Source of the DNA: Treponema sp.
GTDB lineage: Bacteria; Spirochaetota; Spirochaetia; Treponematales; Breznakiellaceae
Direction of reading: 5' to 3'
Assembly (NCBI GenBank): GCA_031277045.1
Contig: JAISLX010000115.1
Span: forward strand, 1 to 9,268
DNA length: 9,268 nucleotides
Part shown: one piece after another, positions 1 through 6,308 of the stretch
How the letters are laid out: each line of letters opens with the position of its first letter
Numbering within the stretch: position 1 is the first letter of the stretch
The notes under the pieces: generated by a model
What the model saw: the letters and a program-made list of their open reading frames with translations, nothing else
Told to the model about the DNA's origin: nothing
Databases searched by the model: none
Position numbers and translations under genes: made by a program

Positions 1-71
1 ACACCGAGCCGGATGACAATACGGGCGTATTTGAGCTGCTCAAAACCACGGAGTTTATTAAATACTATTGA
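1..71 (+). CDS. 3' end of an unidentified protein (partial)
   Basis: This is an open frame from the window edge to a TGA at 69-71; the first complete codon is at position 3. The 22 visible residues end in ELLKTTEFIKYY. The fragment is too short to assign a family. It is read as a real gene end because the hairpin at 71-107 begins at its stop codon and because no other gene occupies this stretch. The other open frame running through here on the plus strand crosses the hairpin and the antisense of the fumarase genes, so it is less likely to be real. Confidence 0.55.
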   Translation, partial: TEPDDNTGVFELLKTTEFIKYY

Positions 72-107
72 ACATTTCCCAAAACCCGGTTGGTTTTGGG
101 AAATGTT
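71..107. terminator. Perfect 16-bp hairpin between convergent genes, probable bidirectional terminator
   Basis: The left arm is 71-86 (AACATTTCCCAAAACC), the loop is the five bases 87-91, and the right arm is 92-107, with no mismatch. It lies between the stop of the rightward gene (69-71) and the stop of the leftward fumarase beta gene (121-123), where a shared terminator is expected. Neither side has a clear run of T after the stem, so termination strength is uncertain. Its AAAACC/GGTTTT core resembles other palindromes in this window, so it may be a repeat element that serves as a terminator. Confidence 0.6.
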
Positions 108-120
108 CTTGGAGAAACTG

Positions 121-723
121 TTACGGCGTAAATTCGGCGGCCTCCCGCAAACCTGTCAGGTAGCTGTGCCGCCCCTCGCGGTAGAGGTTCCCCCCCCGGC
201 TGTCGATGACGACGGTGGCGGGGAAATCCTTTACGGTAAGGCGCCGGATTGCTTCGGTCCCCAGGTCCTCGAAGGCGATAACTTCGGATTCGACAATACA
301 CCCGGAGAGCAGGGCCCCCGCGCCTCCGATGGCCCCCAGGTACACGGCCCCCGCCCATTTGATTGCCCGGATCACCTCGTCGGAACGGTCCCCCTTGCCG
401 ATCATTCCCCGCAGGCCCAGCATCAAAAGCCGGGGCGCCCAGGCGTCCATGCGGTAGCTGGTGGTGGGGCCCGCCGATCCGGTGGGCATCCCCGGCGGGG
501 CCGGGCTGGGACCCGAATAGTAAATACAGGCGTCTTCAAGGGGGAAGGGGAGGGGCTGTTTCCCGTCAAGGAGGGCGTCAAGCCGCCGGTGGGCCGCGTC
601 CCTGGCGGTGTAGATGACGCCGGAAAGGAGAAGGCGGTCCCCCGCCCTAAGCGGGGCGGCCTTTTCCCTGGTAAGGGGAAGCTCGATCCGGCGTGGCGGC
701 GCGAAAGTTTCCGCGGCGGGCAT
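121..723 (-). CDS. Class I fumarate hydratase, beta subunit (FumA C-terminal/TtdB-type)
   Basis: This 200-residue protein is the C-terminal half of the iron-sulfur fumarase, which interconverts fumarate and malate in the cytoplasm. Family signatures are visible: TARDAAHRR at residues 39-47, YYSGPSPAPPGMPTGSAGP at about 68-86 running into TTSYRMD at 87-93, and MIGKGDRS at about 107-114. The length is normal for a separate beta subunit. The alternative is L(+)-tartrate dehydratase beta, which is homologous; sequence alone does not separate the two firmly, though the fumarase reading is more likely in an anaerobe. The ATG overlaps the alpha-subunit stop by one base (TAATG), and GGGAGG lies seven bases upstream inside the alpha gene, which indicates translational coupling. 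A run of eight G on the coding strand (190-197) encodes part of SRGGN near residue 176. Confidence 0.93.
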   Translation of the reverse strand: MPAAETFAPPRRIELPLTREKAAPLRAGDRLLLSGVIYTARDAAHRRLDALLDGKQPLPFPLEDACIYYSGPSPAPPGMPTGSAGPTTSYRMDAWAPRLLMLGLRGMIGKGDRSDEVIRAIKWAGAVYLGAIGGAGALLSGCIVESEVIAFEDLGTEAIRRLTVKDFPATVVIDSRGGNLYREGRHSYLTGLREAAEFTP

Positions 724-1562
724 TACAGGTCCTCCCGTGCGTGGCGGCTTGCGTGGCAGTTGATGTTCACCGCGCAGGGCAGGGCCGCGATATGGGTGGG
801 CATGTATTCGATAGCCAGCGCGAGAGCCGTGGTGCGGCCGCCGAAACCCTGGGGCCCTATGCCCAGGGCGTTTATCTTTTCCAGCAGTTCCGCCTCCAGT
901 TCCCCGTAAAACGGATCGTGGTGGGCTTTCCCCAGGGGCCGCAGCAGGGCCTTTTTCGCCAGCAGCGCGGCCCGGTCAAAGGTGCCCCCCACGCCGACCC
1001 CCACCACGACGGGGGGGCAGGGATTGGGTCCCGCCCGTTCCACCGTGGATACCACGAAGTTCTTAAAACCCTCGATGCCGTCCGAGGGGCTGAGCATCCT
1101 AATCCGGCTCATGTTCTCGCTGCCAAAACCCTTGGGCGCCACGGTAACGCCAAGACCGTCCCCCTGTACAAGGTCGATGTACAGCGCCGCCGGGCTGTTG
1201 TCCCCGGTATTGTCCCGCCGCAGCGGGTCCCGGACGACCGAGGCCCTTAAATACCCTTCCCGGCAGGCCCGGCGGACCCCTTCGTTGACCGCTTCGCCAA
1301 TGTCTCCGTTGACGGCGGCGCCGGCGCCCAGCTCCAAAAACACGCAGGCCATCCCCGTGTCCTGGCAGATTGGGATCCGGTTTTTTTCCGCAAGCTCAAA
1401 GTTTTGAATAATCCGGTCCAGGGTTTCCCGCGCCGGCGGCCAGGTTTCCCGGTCCCGGCAGGCGCGGATGCGGTCCCGCACATCCGGGGGAAGTTCCCGG
1501 TTCGCCTTGATAAACAGGTTTTTTACCGTTTCGGCAAGGGTTTCCGCCTCTATAATCCGCAT
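723..1562 (-). CDS. Class I fumarate hydratase, alpha subunit ([4Fe-4S] cluster subunit)
   Basis: This is the N-terminal half of the oxygen-labile class I fumarase and works with the beta subunit encoded just downstream. From the ATG at 1562 it is 279 residues, the usual length. The three cluster-ligand cysteines expected for the family are present: C66 in PICQDTG, C182 in NPCPP ahead of the glycine-rich VGVGVGG, and C263 in LPCAVNINC. KGFGSENMS and GPQGFGGRTTALA are further family motifs. The start is uncertain. The ATG at 1562 gives the family-like N-terminus MRIIEAETL but has no Shine-Dalgarno sequence, so it may be read from a leaderless mRNA. A TTG at 1598 would add 12 residues and has GAAAGGCGG just upstream. 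A seven-base C run (coding strand) encodes the prolines beside C182. The gene is divergent from the ABC binding protein. Confidence 0.93.
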   Translation of the reverse strand: MRIIEAETLAETVKNLFIKANRELPPDVRDRIRACRDRETWPPARETLDRIIQNFELAEKNRIPICQDTGMACVFLELGAGAAVNGDIGEAVNEGVRRACREGYLRASVVRDPLRRDNTGDNSPAALYIDLVQGDGLGVTVAPKGFGSENMSRIRMLSPSDGIEGFKNFVVSTVERAGPNPCPPVVVGVGVGGTFDRAALLAKKALLRPLGKAHHDPFYGELEAELLEKINALGIGPQGFGGRTTALALAIEYMPTHIAALPCAVNINCHASRHAREDL

Positions 1563-1568
1563 GTGGAC

Positions 1569-1598
1569 ATCTTTGATGTCCCGCTTGCCCTTTGTCAA
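1569..1598 (-). promoter_or_regulatory. Possible promoter for the fumarase genes
   Basis: Read leftward, a perfect TTGACA (1593-1598) is followed after 18 bases by AAAGAT (1569-1574), which matches the -10 consensus at only three of six positions. If used, transcription would start at about 1562, the A of the proposed ATG, giving a leaderless message. The -35 box overlaps that of the divergent promoter in the palindromic string TTGTCAA. A second minus-strand candidate is TATCAT at 1616-1621, which has no good -35 but would leave a leader before either start codon. Confidence 0.35.
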
Positions 1599-1620
1599 CC
1601 GCCGCCTTTCCGGCTATGAT
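1592..1620 (+). promoter_or_regulatory. Sigma70-type promoter for the ABC transporter operon
   Basis: TTGTCA (1592-1597) and TATGAT (1615-1620) are separated by exactly 17 bases, and each matches the consensus at five of six positions. The predicted start of transcription is 1626-1628, on the ATG of the binding-protein gene. That gene also lacks a Shine-Dalgarno sequence, so leaderless translation is the simplest reading. Confidence 0.65.
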
Positions 1621-1625
1621 AGATC

Positions 1626-3185
1626 ATGGTCGTTTCTGTTCGGCGCCTCCTGCCGCTTTTTTTTGTGTTTTTTTTGACGTTTCGGCTTTTCGCCCTGGGT
1701 ACGGGGGAACGCGGCAAGGATTCCGCCCCACAGATTCTCCATGTCGCGGTGATGCAGGAATCCCCGTCCCTGGATTTGCATAAAAACAGCACTCTTATCG
1801 CCCGGCAGATAGGGGCCGGGCAGATCTGGGAAAAACTCGTTACGCTGAACAGCCGCTCGGAGGTGGTCGGCGAACTGGCGGAACGTTTTGATATTTCCCC
1901 GGACGGAAAAACCCTGAGTTTCCACTTGCGGCGGGAGGTGCCCTTTCATGACGGTTCGATCATGACCGCCGCCGACGTAACGGTCTCGATGAACCGCTGG
2001 ATCGATTCCTACGCCCCCGCGCGGGAACTGGCCGGAGATTCCCGGTTTGAACGGATCGCCGATGATCTGGTACAGATTCGTTTTTCCTCCCCCGCCGTTA
2101 CCTTCCCCGACATGATGGCCGGCGCCCCCCAAAGCGCCGTGATCACCAGCGCCGCCGCCTGCGCCGACGAGGACGGCCGCGGGTTTATGCGTTCCTATAT
2201 TGGGACCGGCCCGTTTTGTTTTGCGGAGTGGAAGGAAGGCCAGTACATACGCCTGGAAAAATTTTCAGGTTACCGTCCTTACGGTACCCCCGGACAGCCG
2301 GTTGACGGCTGGGCGGGTTACAAAGAGCCGCGTATCGACACGATCTACTACCACCTTGTCCCCCAGGCCGCCGCCAGGGTGGCCGGACTCCTGACGGGCC
2401 AGTTTGACGTGGATTACAACGTTGACAACGACGACCTGCCTGCCATCGCCGGCCGCAGCGACATCAAATCCGCGGCTTACCAGGCGGGAAGCCTGGCCCT
2501 GATCTTCAACAAAAAACAGGGACCCTGCGCGGACATGAATTTCAGGCGGGCGCTGAACGCCGCCATCGACGCCGGCGAGATCATGCGGGCGGTGTTTGGG
2601 GAGCAGTACGCGCTGGGTTCGTCCTACATGGAAGATACCCAACTGTACTGGAATTCACCGGCGGGGGAAGAACACTACAACCGGGCCGATCCCGAACTGG
2701 CCCGGGAACTGTTGGGGAAAAGCGCTTACGCCGGTCAAACTATACGCATCCTTACGTCGGTTCCGGGGACTACCGACCGGGGCGTCCTTGTCCTGATCGA
2801 TCAGCTCGAAAAAATCGGCGTCAAGGCGCAGATGACGGTGGTGGACTGGACGACCTTGCTGCAGTACCGTACCGATCCTTCCCGTTACGACATCTACACT
2901 TCCAGTTTTTTTTCCGTCCCTGTTCCCTCGCTTAAACTGTTTTTCAGCCCCTCTTTCCCCGGCTGGTCCGATGATACCGCGCTGGCCCGGCTGCTCGACG
3001 GCTTTAATTCGGCCCGGAACCGGGCGGAAGCCAGGGAACGCTGGGAATCGCTTCAGGCATACTCCTGGGAATACCTTCCCGTCGTGAATCTGGGGCACTT
3101 TTCCCAAACCCACGCCTGGCGGGACCGCGTGGAGGGGCTTACGGTGTTTAACGGCCTTTACTTTTGGAACGCCGCGATAAGGTAG
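1626..3185 (+). CDS. ABC transporter substrate-binding protein, family 5 (dipeptide/oligopeptide type)
   Basis: This 519-residue extracytoplasmic binding protein would capture a peptide or similar solute and deliver it to the two permeases encoded downstream. The N-terminus is a classical signal peptide: R6-R7, then a hydrophobic run at about 8-23, with likely cleavage after LFA (residues 21-23). No lipobox cysteine is present. SBP family 5 features follow: FDISPDGKTLSFHLRR near 88-102, then PFHDGSIMTAADVTVSMNRW at 106-125, GTGPFCFAEW in the middle, and a typical ligand-lobe region with NFRRALNAAID. Length is normal for the family. The substrate cannot be read from sequence; peptides, nickel or sugars are all handled by relatives. 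The first 17 codons contain two runs of eight T (1657-1664 and 1668-1675), which are potential slippage sites. The ATG lies at the predicted transcription start and has no ribosome binding site. Confidence 0.92.
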   Translation: MVVSVRRLLPLFFVFFLTFRLFALGTGERGKDSAPQILHVAVMQESPSLDLHKNSTLIARQIGAGQIWEKLVTLNSRSEVVGELAERFDISPDGKTLSFHLRREVPFHDGSIMTAADVTVSMNRWIDSYAPARELAGDSRFERIADDLVQIRFSSPAVTFPDMMAGAPQSAVITSAAACADEDGRGFMRSYIGTGPFCFAEWKEGQYIRLEKFSGYRPYGTPGQPVDGWAGYKEPRIDTIYYHLVPQAAARVAGLLTGQFDVDYNVDNDDLPAIAGRSDIKSAAYQAGSLALIFNKKQGPCADMNFRRALNAAIDAGEIMRAVFGEQYALGSSYMEDTQLYWNSPAGEEHYNRADPELARELLGKSAYAGQTIRILTSVPGTTDRGVLVLIDQLEKIGVKAQMTVVDWTTLLQYRTDPSRYDIYTSSFFSVPVPSLKLFFSPSFPGWSDDTALARLLDGFNSARNRAEARERWESLQAYSWEYLPVVNLGHFSQTHAWRDRVEGLTVFNGLYFWNAAIR

Positions 3186-3192
3186 TGTTTTT

Positions 3193-4176
3193 ATGGCAAA
3201 GTACCTTGTTTACAGGGTTTTTGCGTGCGTCCCGGTGCTGTTCCTCGTGTCGCTGCTTGTCTTCGGGATCGGCTGTCTGGTTCCCGGAGATCTTCCCGCG
3301 CTGATCCTGGGGCCGGAAGCCGCCGCCGAAGATATCCTTGCCCTGCGGGAACGGATGGGGCTGGATCTGGGTATTCCCGAACGCTATGCCCGCTGGGTTA
3401 CGGGGCTGTTCCGGCTGGACCTAGGGAATTCCGCCGCTAACGGTCTGCCGGTGGCCGGGCTTTTGGCGGGCCGTATGGGTCCCACTTTTTCCCTGGCCCT
3501 GTTTTCCCTGCTGCTCAGCGTTCTTATTGCCGTTCCCCTGGGAATTTTCGCGGCGCTTAGGCGGGGACGCCTCGCGGACCTGGTCTGTTCGGTCATCGCC
3601 CTGGCCGGGGTATCCGTTCCCGGTTTTCTCCTCGGCCTTGTTCTGATTCTGGTCTTTGCCGTCAGGCTGGGCTGGTTCCCCGCGGTCCTTTACGTTCCTC
3701 CATCGGCGGGTCTGGCGGCACATCTTCGTTCCATTACGCTGCCGGGAATCGCCCTGGCTTTTATGTACGCGGCCCTGCTCGCCCGGGTAATCCGGTCAAG
3801 TCTTGCCGGCGCGCTTGGAGGCGACTATATCCGCGCCGCCCGGTCCAAGGGGGCCGGAGAATGGATTCTGGCCCTGCGCCACGCCTTCCCCAATATTTTA
3901 CCCCCTGTACTCAGTGTACTGGGCCAGGGGTTTATCGGCGCCCTGACGGGGGCCGCGGCGCTTGAGTCCCTGTTCGGTATTCCCGGCATCGGGGCCCTGA
4001 CGGCATCTTCCATAGGCCGGCGGGACCTTCCGGTGATCCAGGCCGTAACGCTGCTGTTCGTCCTGATAAACCAGGGTCTGAACCTGATGATCGATCTTCT
4101 GTGCGCCGTGGCCGATCCGCGGATCAGGCTTCTGTCCAATTCGGAACCGGAAAAATTCTATGAAAGCGTTCCCTAA
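3193..4176 (+). CDS. ABC transporter permease, DppB/OppB family
   Basis: This 327-residue inner-membrane permease forms half of the transport channel. The start MAKYLVYRVF... leads directly into the first membrane segment (about 7-30), as is usual for DppB/OppB. The central region has several further membrane helices (about 97-121, 131-157 and 184-204). The cytoplasmic EAA-type loop that contacts the ATPase is clear: DYIRAARSKGAGEW at 211-224, continuing through the HAFPN at 230-234. The family signature ESLFGIPGIGALT (258-270) and a final helix near 282-304 complete the fold. It starts seven bases after the stop of the binding-protein gene, with only a weak AAGG upstream, so it probably shares that transcript. 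Its end overlaps the next permease. Confidence 0.93.
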   Translation: MAKYLVYRVFACVPVLFLVSLLVFGIGCLVPGDLPALILGPEAAAEDILALRERMGLDLGIPERYARWVTGLFRLDLGNSAANGLPVAGLLAGRMGPTFSLALFSLLLSVLIAVPLGIFAALRRGRLADLVCSVIALAGVSVPGFLLGLVLILVFAVRLGWFPAVLYVPPSAGLAAHLRSITLPGIALAFMYAALLARVIRSSLAGALGGDYIRAARSKGAGEWILALRHAFPNILPPVLSVLGQGFIGALTGAAALESLFGIPGIGALTASSIGRRDLPVIQAVTLLFVLINQGLNLMIDLLCAVADPRIRLLSNSEPEKFYESVP

Positions 4177-5005
4177 ATGCCTGCCGCGCTTGCGGGTTTT
4201 TACGCGCGAAACGCGGGCCGGAAAATTCCGGGCGGGACCTGGCCTGGCCGGGTTTGTTATCGTCGGCTTGTCGCTGTCCCTCTCCTTTGCCGGCGCCCCG
4301 CTTCTCCAGGCCGCGGCCTCCGGCATCAACATGGCCGAACGGCTCCGGCCCCCGTCGGCGGAACATTGGTTCGGCACGGATACCCTGGGGCGGGATCTCC
4401 TGGCCAGGGTGCTGGCTGGGGGCCGCGTGTCCCTGGGGCTGGGTTTTTCCGCCGGTTTTTTCTCCACTGTTCTGGCCCTGCTTATCGGTCTTTATGGCGG
4501 CGTCAACAGAATTCTGGAGGTCTCGCTCTTGGGCTTGTGCGACGCCATTAGGTCTATCCCCGCCCTGCTGCTGGCCATTGCCCTGATGACGGCGCTGGGA
4601 GGGGGCGGAATTCGGCTGCTCATTGTTCTTAGCCTCTGTTCCACCCCCGTCATGGCGCGGCTGGTTCGTTCCGCCGTCCTGGTAGTCCGGGAACAGCCCT
4701 ATGTCCAGGCGGCGTGGCTGCGGGGGGCCGGTCCGGGCCGGATACTCTTTTGCCATATCCTGCCGAACATCCTTCCCCCCCTGTTTGTCCAGTTCCGCTT
4801 TACCTGCGCCCAGACTATGCTTATCGAGGCGGCTCTGAGCTTTCTGGGGGCCGGAATTCCCCCGCCCCAGCCAAGCTGGGGGAACATCCTCCAGGAGGGG
4901 CAGACTGTTATGTTCAGCGCTCCCTGGATGATCCTGTTCCCCGGTCTCTGCATGGCCCTGACTATCCTGGGGATAAACCTCATGGCCGGCGATCCGCGCC
5001 GGTAA
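4160..5005 (+). CDS. ABC transporter permease, DppC/OppC family
   Basis: This 281-residue second permease pairs with the DppB-like protein. Recognisable features are the periplasmic FGTDTLGRDLLARVL (71-85) followed by GGRVSLGLG, the EAA-type loop PYVQAAWLRGAGPGRI (180-195) with HILPNILPP, and the C-terminal SFLGAGIPPPQPSWGNIL (227-244). The ATG lies 17 bases inside the preceding permease gene, consistent with translational coupling. The N-terminal cytoplasmic part (about residues 9-22, RLRVFTRETR) is encoded by a 31-base hairpin repeat shared with the iron-sulfur membrane protein downstream (see the repeat at 4186-4216). No ATPase genes (DppD or DppF types) follow, so the transporter must borrow ATPases encoded elsewhere or is incomplete. 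Confidence 0.92.
   Translation: MKAFPKCLPRLRVFTRETRAGKFRAGPGLAGFVIVGLSLSLSFAGAPLLQAAASGINMAERLRPPSAEHWFGTDTLGRDLLARVLAGGRVSLGLGFSAGFFSTVLALLIGLYGGVNRILEVSLLGLCDAIRSIPALLLAIALMTALGGGGIRLLIVLSLCSTPVMARLVRSAVLVVREQPYVQAAWLRGAGPGRILFCHILPNILPPLFVQFRFTCAQTMLIEAALSFLGAGIPPPQPSWGNILQEGQTVMFSAPWMILFPGLCMALTILGINLMAGDPRR
4186..4216 (+). repeat. In-frame hairpin repeat, copy 1 (inside the DppC-like gene)
   Basis: This 31-base stretch matches 5298-5328 at 28 positions. Its core is GGGTTTTTA followed by CGCGCGAAACGCGG. It can fold on itself: CCGCG at 4184-4188 pairs with CGCGG at 4212-4216, with further TT/AA pairing inside. It is read in the DppC-like protein as RLRVFTRETR, near residue 13. The frame is the same as in copy 2. 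Confidence 0.6.
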
Positions 5006-5141
5006 CATGGACCTGAAATTTTTGATACCGCCGCTTGCGCCGAACGCGCGGAGGGCCTTTCCCCCGGTCCGTCTACGTCTTATACTAAAGATATTCTTTA
5101 CAAAGCCAGCCGGTTTTGAAAGAACGTTTGGAACATAGAGT
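5006..5141 (+). other. Intergenic region with a possible promoter
   Basis: The gap between the permease and the CXXC protein gene drops in GC content. TATACT at 5081-5086 is a good -10 match (five of six), but the paired -35 position (5058-5063, TTTCCC) is poor. A start near 5093 would place the hairpin at 5094-5124 at the very 5' end of the transcript and leave about 49 bases before the ATG at 5142. A 43-codon open frame (5007-5138) also fits here, but it has no convincing ribosome site or family. Confidence 0.35.
5094..5124. repeat. Imperfect palindrome (hairpin)
   Basis: The left arm TTCTTTACAAAGCC (5094-5107) and right arm GGTTTTGAAAGAA (5112-5124) pair with one bulged A and one G-T pair around the loop AGCC. 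A related sequence with the same CCAGCCGG centre, flanked by CAAAA and ATTTGG-AGAAA, occurs in the tlpA-like gene at about 6343-6375. It lies just upstream of the redox cassette and could be a 5' mRNA stability or attenuation structure, or a degenerate interspersed repeat. Confidence 0.5.
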
Positions 5142-5288
5142 ATGGAATTGAAACACAGGCCGCTGCTGCGGATTGTTATACTGGTGTGCGCGGGTATGTT
5201 CATTATCGCCGGCGCTGTCCGCGGCGACGTAGGACAGGTCTTCAGGAAGGCAATTTTTGTCTGCCTGGAGTGCGTTGGGATTGGCTAG
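5142..5288 (+). CDS. Small CXXC-containing membrane protein (CD1871A-like)
   Basis: This 48-residue protein begins MELKHRPLLR and has one membrane helix at about 8-28 (IVILVCAGMFIIAGAV). A short segment RGDVGQVFRKA follows, and it ends FVCLECVGIG with the CXXC pair at C41 and C44. This is the pattern I know from the small CD1871A family, whose members typically sit beside a 4Fe-4S membrane protein, exactly as here. A role in handing electrons or thiol-disulfide exchange between its neighbours is an inference; no function is established from sequence. The ATG is preceded by AGAG and a more distant GGA, a modest ribosome site. It is too short for many gene callers, but context and composition support it. 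Confidence 0.85.
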   Translation: MELKHRPLLRIVILVCAGMFIIAGAVRGDVGQVFRKAIFVCLECVGIG

Positions 5289-5297
5289 GAGCCTGTT

Positions 5298-5328
5298 GCG
5301 CTTGTGGGTTTTTATGCGCGAAGCGCGG
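5298..5328 (+). repeat. In-frame hairpin repeat, copy 2 (start of the iron-sulfur membrane protein)
   Basis: This is the second copy of the 31-base element at 4186-4216, with three substitutions. GCGCTT at 5298-5303 pairs with AAGCGC at 5321-5326, and the core contains the stable mini-hairpin sequence GCGAAGC. One of the substitutions (A to G at 5323) restores a base pair that is mismatched in copy 1. The ATG proposed for the iron-sulfur protein (5314-5316) lies inside the element. Confidence 0.6.
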
Positions 5329-6240
5329 CAAACCGTTAAACGGAAACCGGACGGGGGGAAGCTTTTTGGCCTGTTCCGGCTGTCGAGACGGCATATCCAG
5401 TGTCTGTCTACGCTGCTCTGTAACGCGGATCTCCGGGGCTTTGTCCGGGGGACCGTGTCCCGCAACCCCCTCAAAAGGATATGTGTCCCCGGACTCAACT
5501 GTTATTCGTGTCCCGGGGCCGTCGTCTCCTGCCCCCTGGGGGCCCTCCAGAACGCCCTTGCGGGGGGCCGTTTCCCCTTTTATGTCGCGGGACTCCTCTT
5601 GTTATTCGGTGTTACGCTGGGCCGGTGGATATGCGGTTTTTTGTGTCCTTTCGGCCTTATCCAGGAACTTTTATACAAGGCGCCTTTCCCCAAATTACGG
5701 AAAAACACCCTTACCCGTGGGCTCGCGCTGTTGAAGTACGTCTTTCTCGGCGTCCTAATCGCCGGCATACCGGTACTAAGTCTGGTTTATGGCTACGGAA
5801 TCCCCCTGTTTTGCGAATTTATCTGCCCCGGGGGAACTCTCCAGGCTGGTATTCCGCTGGCGCTGGCAAATTCCGCCCTTCGCGCGGGTATCGGGGGCCT
5901 GTTTTACTGGAAGCTGGCCGTTCTTATAGCCGTAATTCTTCTGGCGGTACCGGTGTTCCGCTTCTTTTGCCGTTTTTTCTGCCCCCTGGGGGCGTTTTAC
6001 GGTCTGCTTAACCGCTATGCCCTGTGGGGAATCCGCAGGGACGAAGAAATTTGTACTCGCTGCGGAATGTGCGCGAAGATATGTAAGATGGATACCCGGA
6101 TCGCCAATGACAGGGAGTGTATCCGCTGTGGAAACTGTGTCCGCGCCTGCCCCGCCCGCGCCCTTTCCACGGTTTTTCCCGGGCGGAATTCACGCGGCCG
6201 CGAGCCGCCAAAGCCGCAAGGCGCGGCAAAGCGCTGCTAG
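5314..6240 (+). CDS. 4Fe-4S binding membrane protein, NapH/YccM-like
   Basis: This polytopic inner-membrane iron-sulfur protein probably carries electrons across or along the membrane. From the ATG at 5314 it is 308 residues. The conserved part starts near RRHIQCLSTLLCNADLRGF. Next comes CVPGLNCYSCPG with SCPLG (C57, C63, C66, C73), then three CX3CP/CX3CPxG motifs at or next to membrane helices: CGFLCPFG (C107/C111), CEFICPGG (C167/C171) and CRFFCPLG (C219/C223). Two ferredoxin-type 4Fe-4S motifs are at C247-x2-C250-x2-C253-x3-C257 and C269-x2-C272-x2-C275-x3-C279-P. The start is uncertain: a TTG at 5257 would overlap the CXXC gene and add 19 residues, while the ATG at 5314 sits within a repeat. 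The basic tail after the last cluster (about 30 residues, GC-rich coding) looks like an added extension. It is likely cotranscribed with the genes on both sides. Confidence 0.88.
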   Translation: MREARQTVKRKPDGGKLFGLFRLSRRHIQCLSTLLCNADLRGFVRGTVSRNPLKRICVPGLNCYSCPGAVVSCPLGALQNALAGGRFPFYVAGLLLLFGVTLGRWICGFLCPFGLIQELLYKAPFPKLRKNTLTRGLALLKYVFLGVLIAGIPVLSLVYGYGIPLFCEFICPGGTLQAGIPLALANSALRAGIGGLFYWKLAVLIAVILLAVPVFRFFCRFFCPLGAFYGLLNRYALWGIRRDEEICTRCGMCAKICKMDTRIANDRECIRCGNCVRACPARALSTVFPGRNSRGREPPKPQGAAKRC

Positions 6241-6242
6241 AG

Positions 6243-6268
6243 TGTTCAGAAACTTCAGTTTCTGAACA
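6243..6268. repeat. Perfect palindrome between the iron-sulfur protein and tlpA-like genes
   Basis: TGTTCAGAAACT (6243-6254) and AGTTTCTGAACA (6257-6268) are exact reverse complements around two bases; a physical hairpin would have a 10-bp stem and TTCA loop. It begins three bases after the stop codon at 6238-6240 and precedes the next ribosome site by 30 bases. No T run follows, so it is more likely an operon-internal processing/stability element or interspersed repeat than a full terminator. A looser relative lies at 7083-7104. Confidence 0.6.
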
Positions 6269-6308
6269 ACCACCGCTTAAAAATGTTCCGCCGTTGTCAG
6301 GAGAACGT

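Noticed and set aside
13..909. 298-codon open frame on the plus strand across the fumarase genes
   Set aside because: It runs through the terminator hairpin and antisense to both well-supported fumarase subunits. The translation is Pro/Gly/Arg-rich with no recognisable domain, as expected for a shadow frame in GC-rich DNA.
3216..3240. GGGTTTTTGCGTGCG in the DppB-like gene as a third copy of the in-frame repeat
   Set aside because: Only the GGGTTTTT part matches well; the GCGAAGCGCGG half is absent, and the encoded YRVFACVPV is normal for the family N-terminus.
5007..5138. 43-codon open frame after the DppC-like stop
   Set aside because: It has no convincing ribosome site or family, its 3' half is made by the hairpin at 5094-5124, and a -10-like box lies inside it. 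It is more likely leader sequence for the CXXC gene.
4124..5203. 359-codon open frame on the minus strand opposite the DppC-like gene
   Set aside because: The translation is low-complexity and rich in Gln, Gly, Pro and Arg, and it is antisense to a clear permease with all family motifs. No ribosome site or neighbouring operon supports it.
6117..6308. N-terminal extension of the tlpA-like frame to 6117
   Set aside because: It would overlap the ferredoxin-coding end of the upstream gene and run through the 6243-6268 palindrome. The ATG at 6309 has a strong AGGAG and gives a proper lipoprotein signal.
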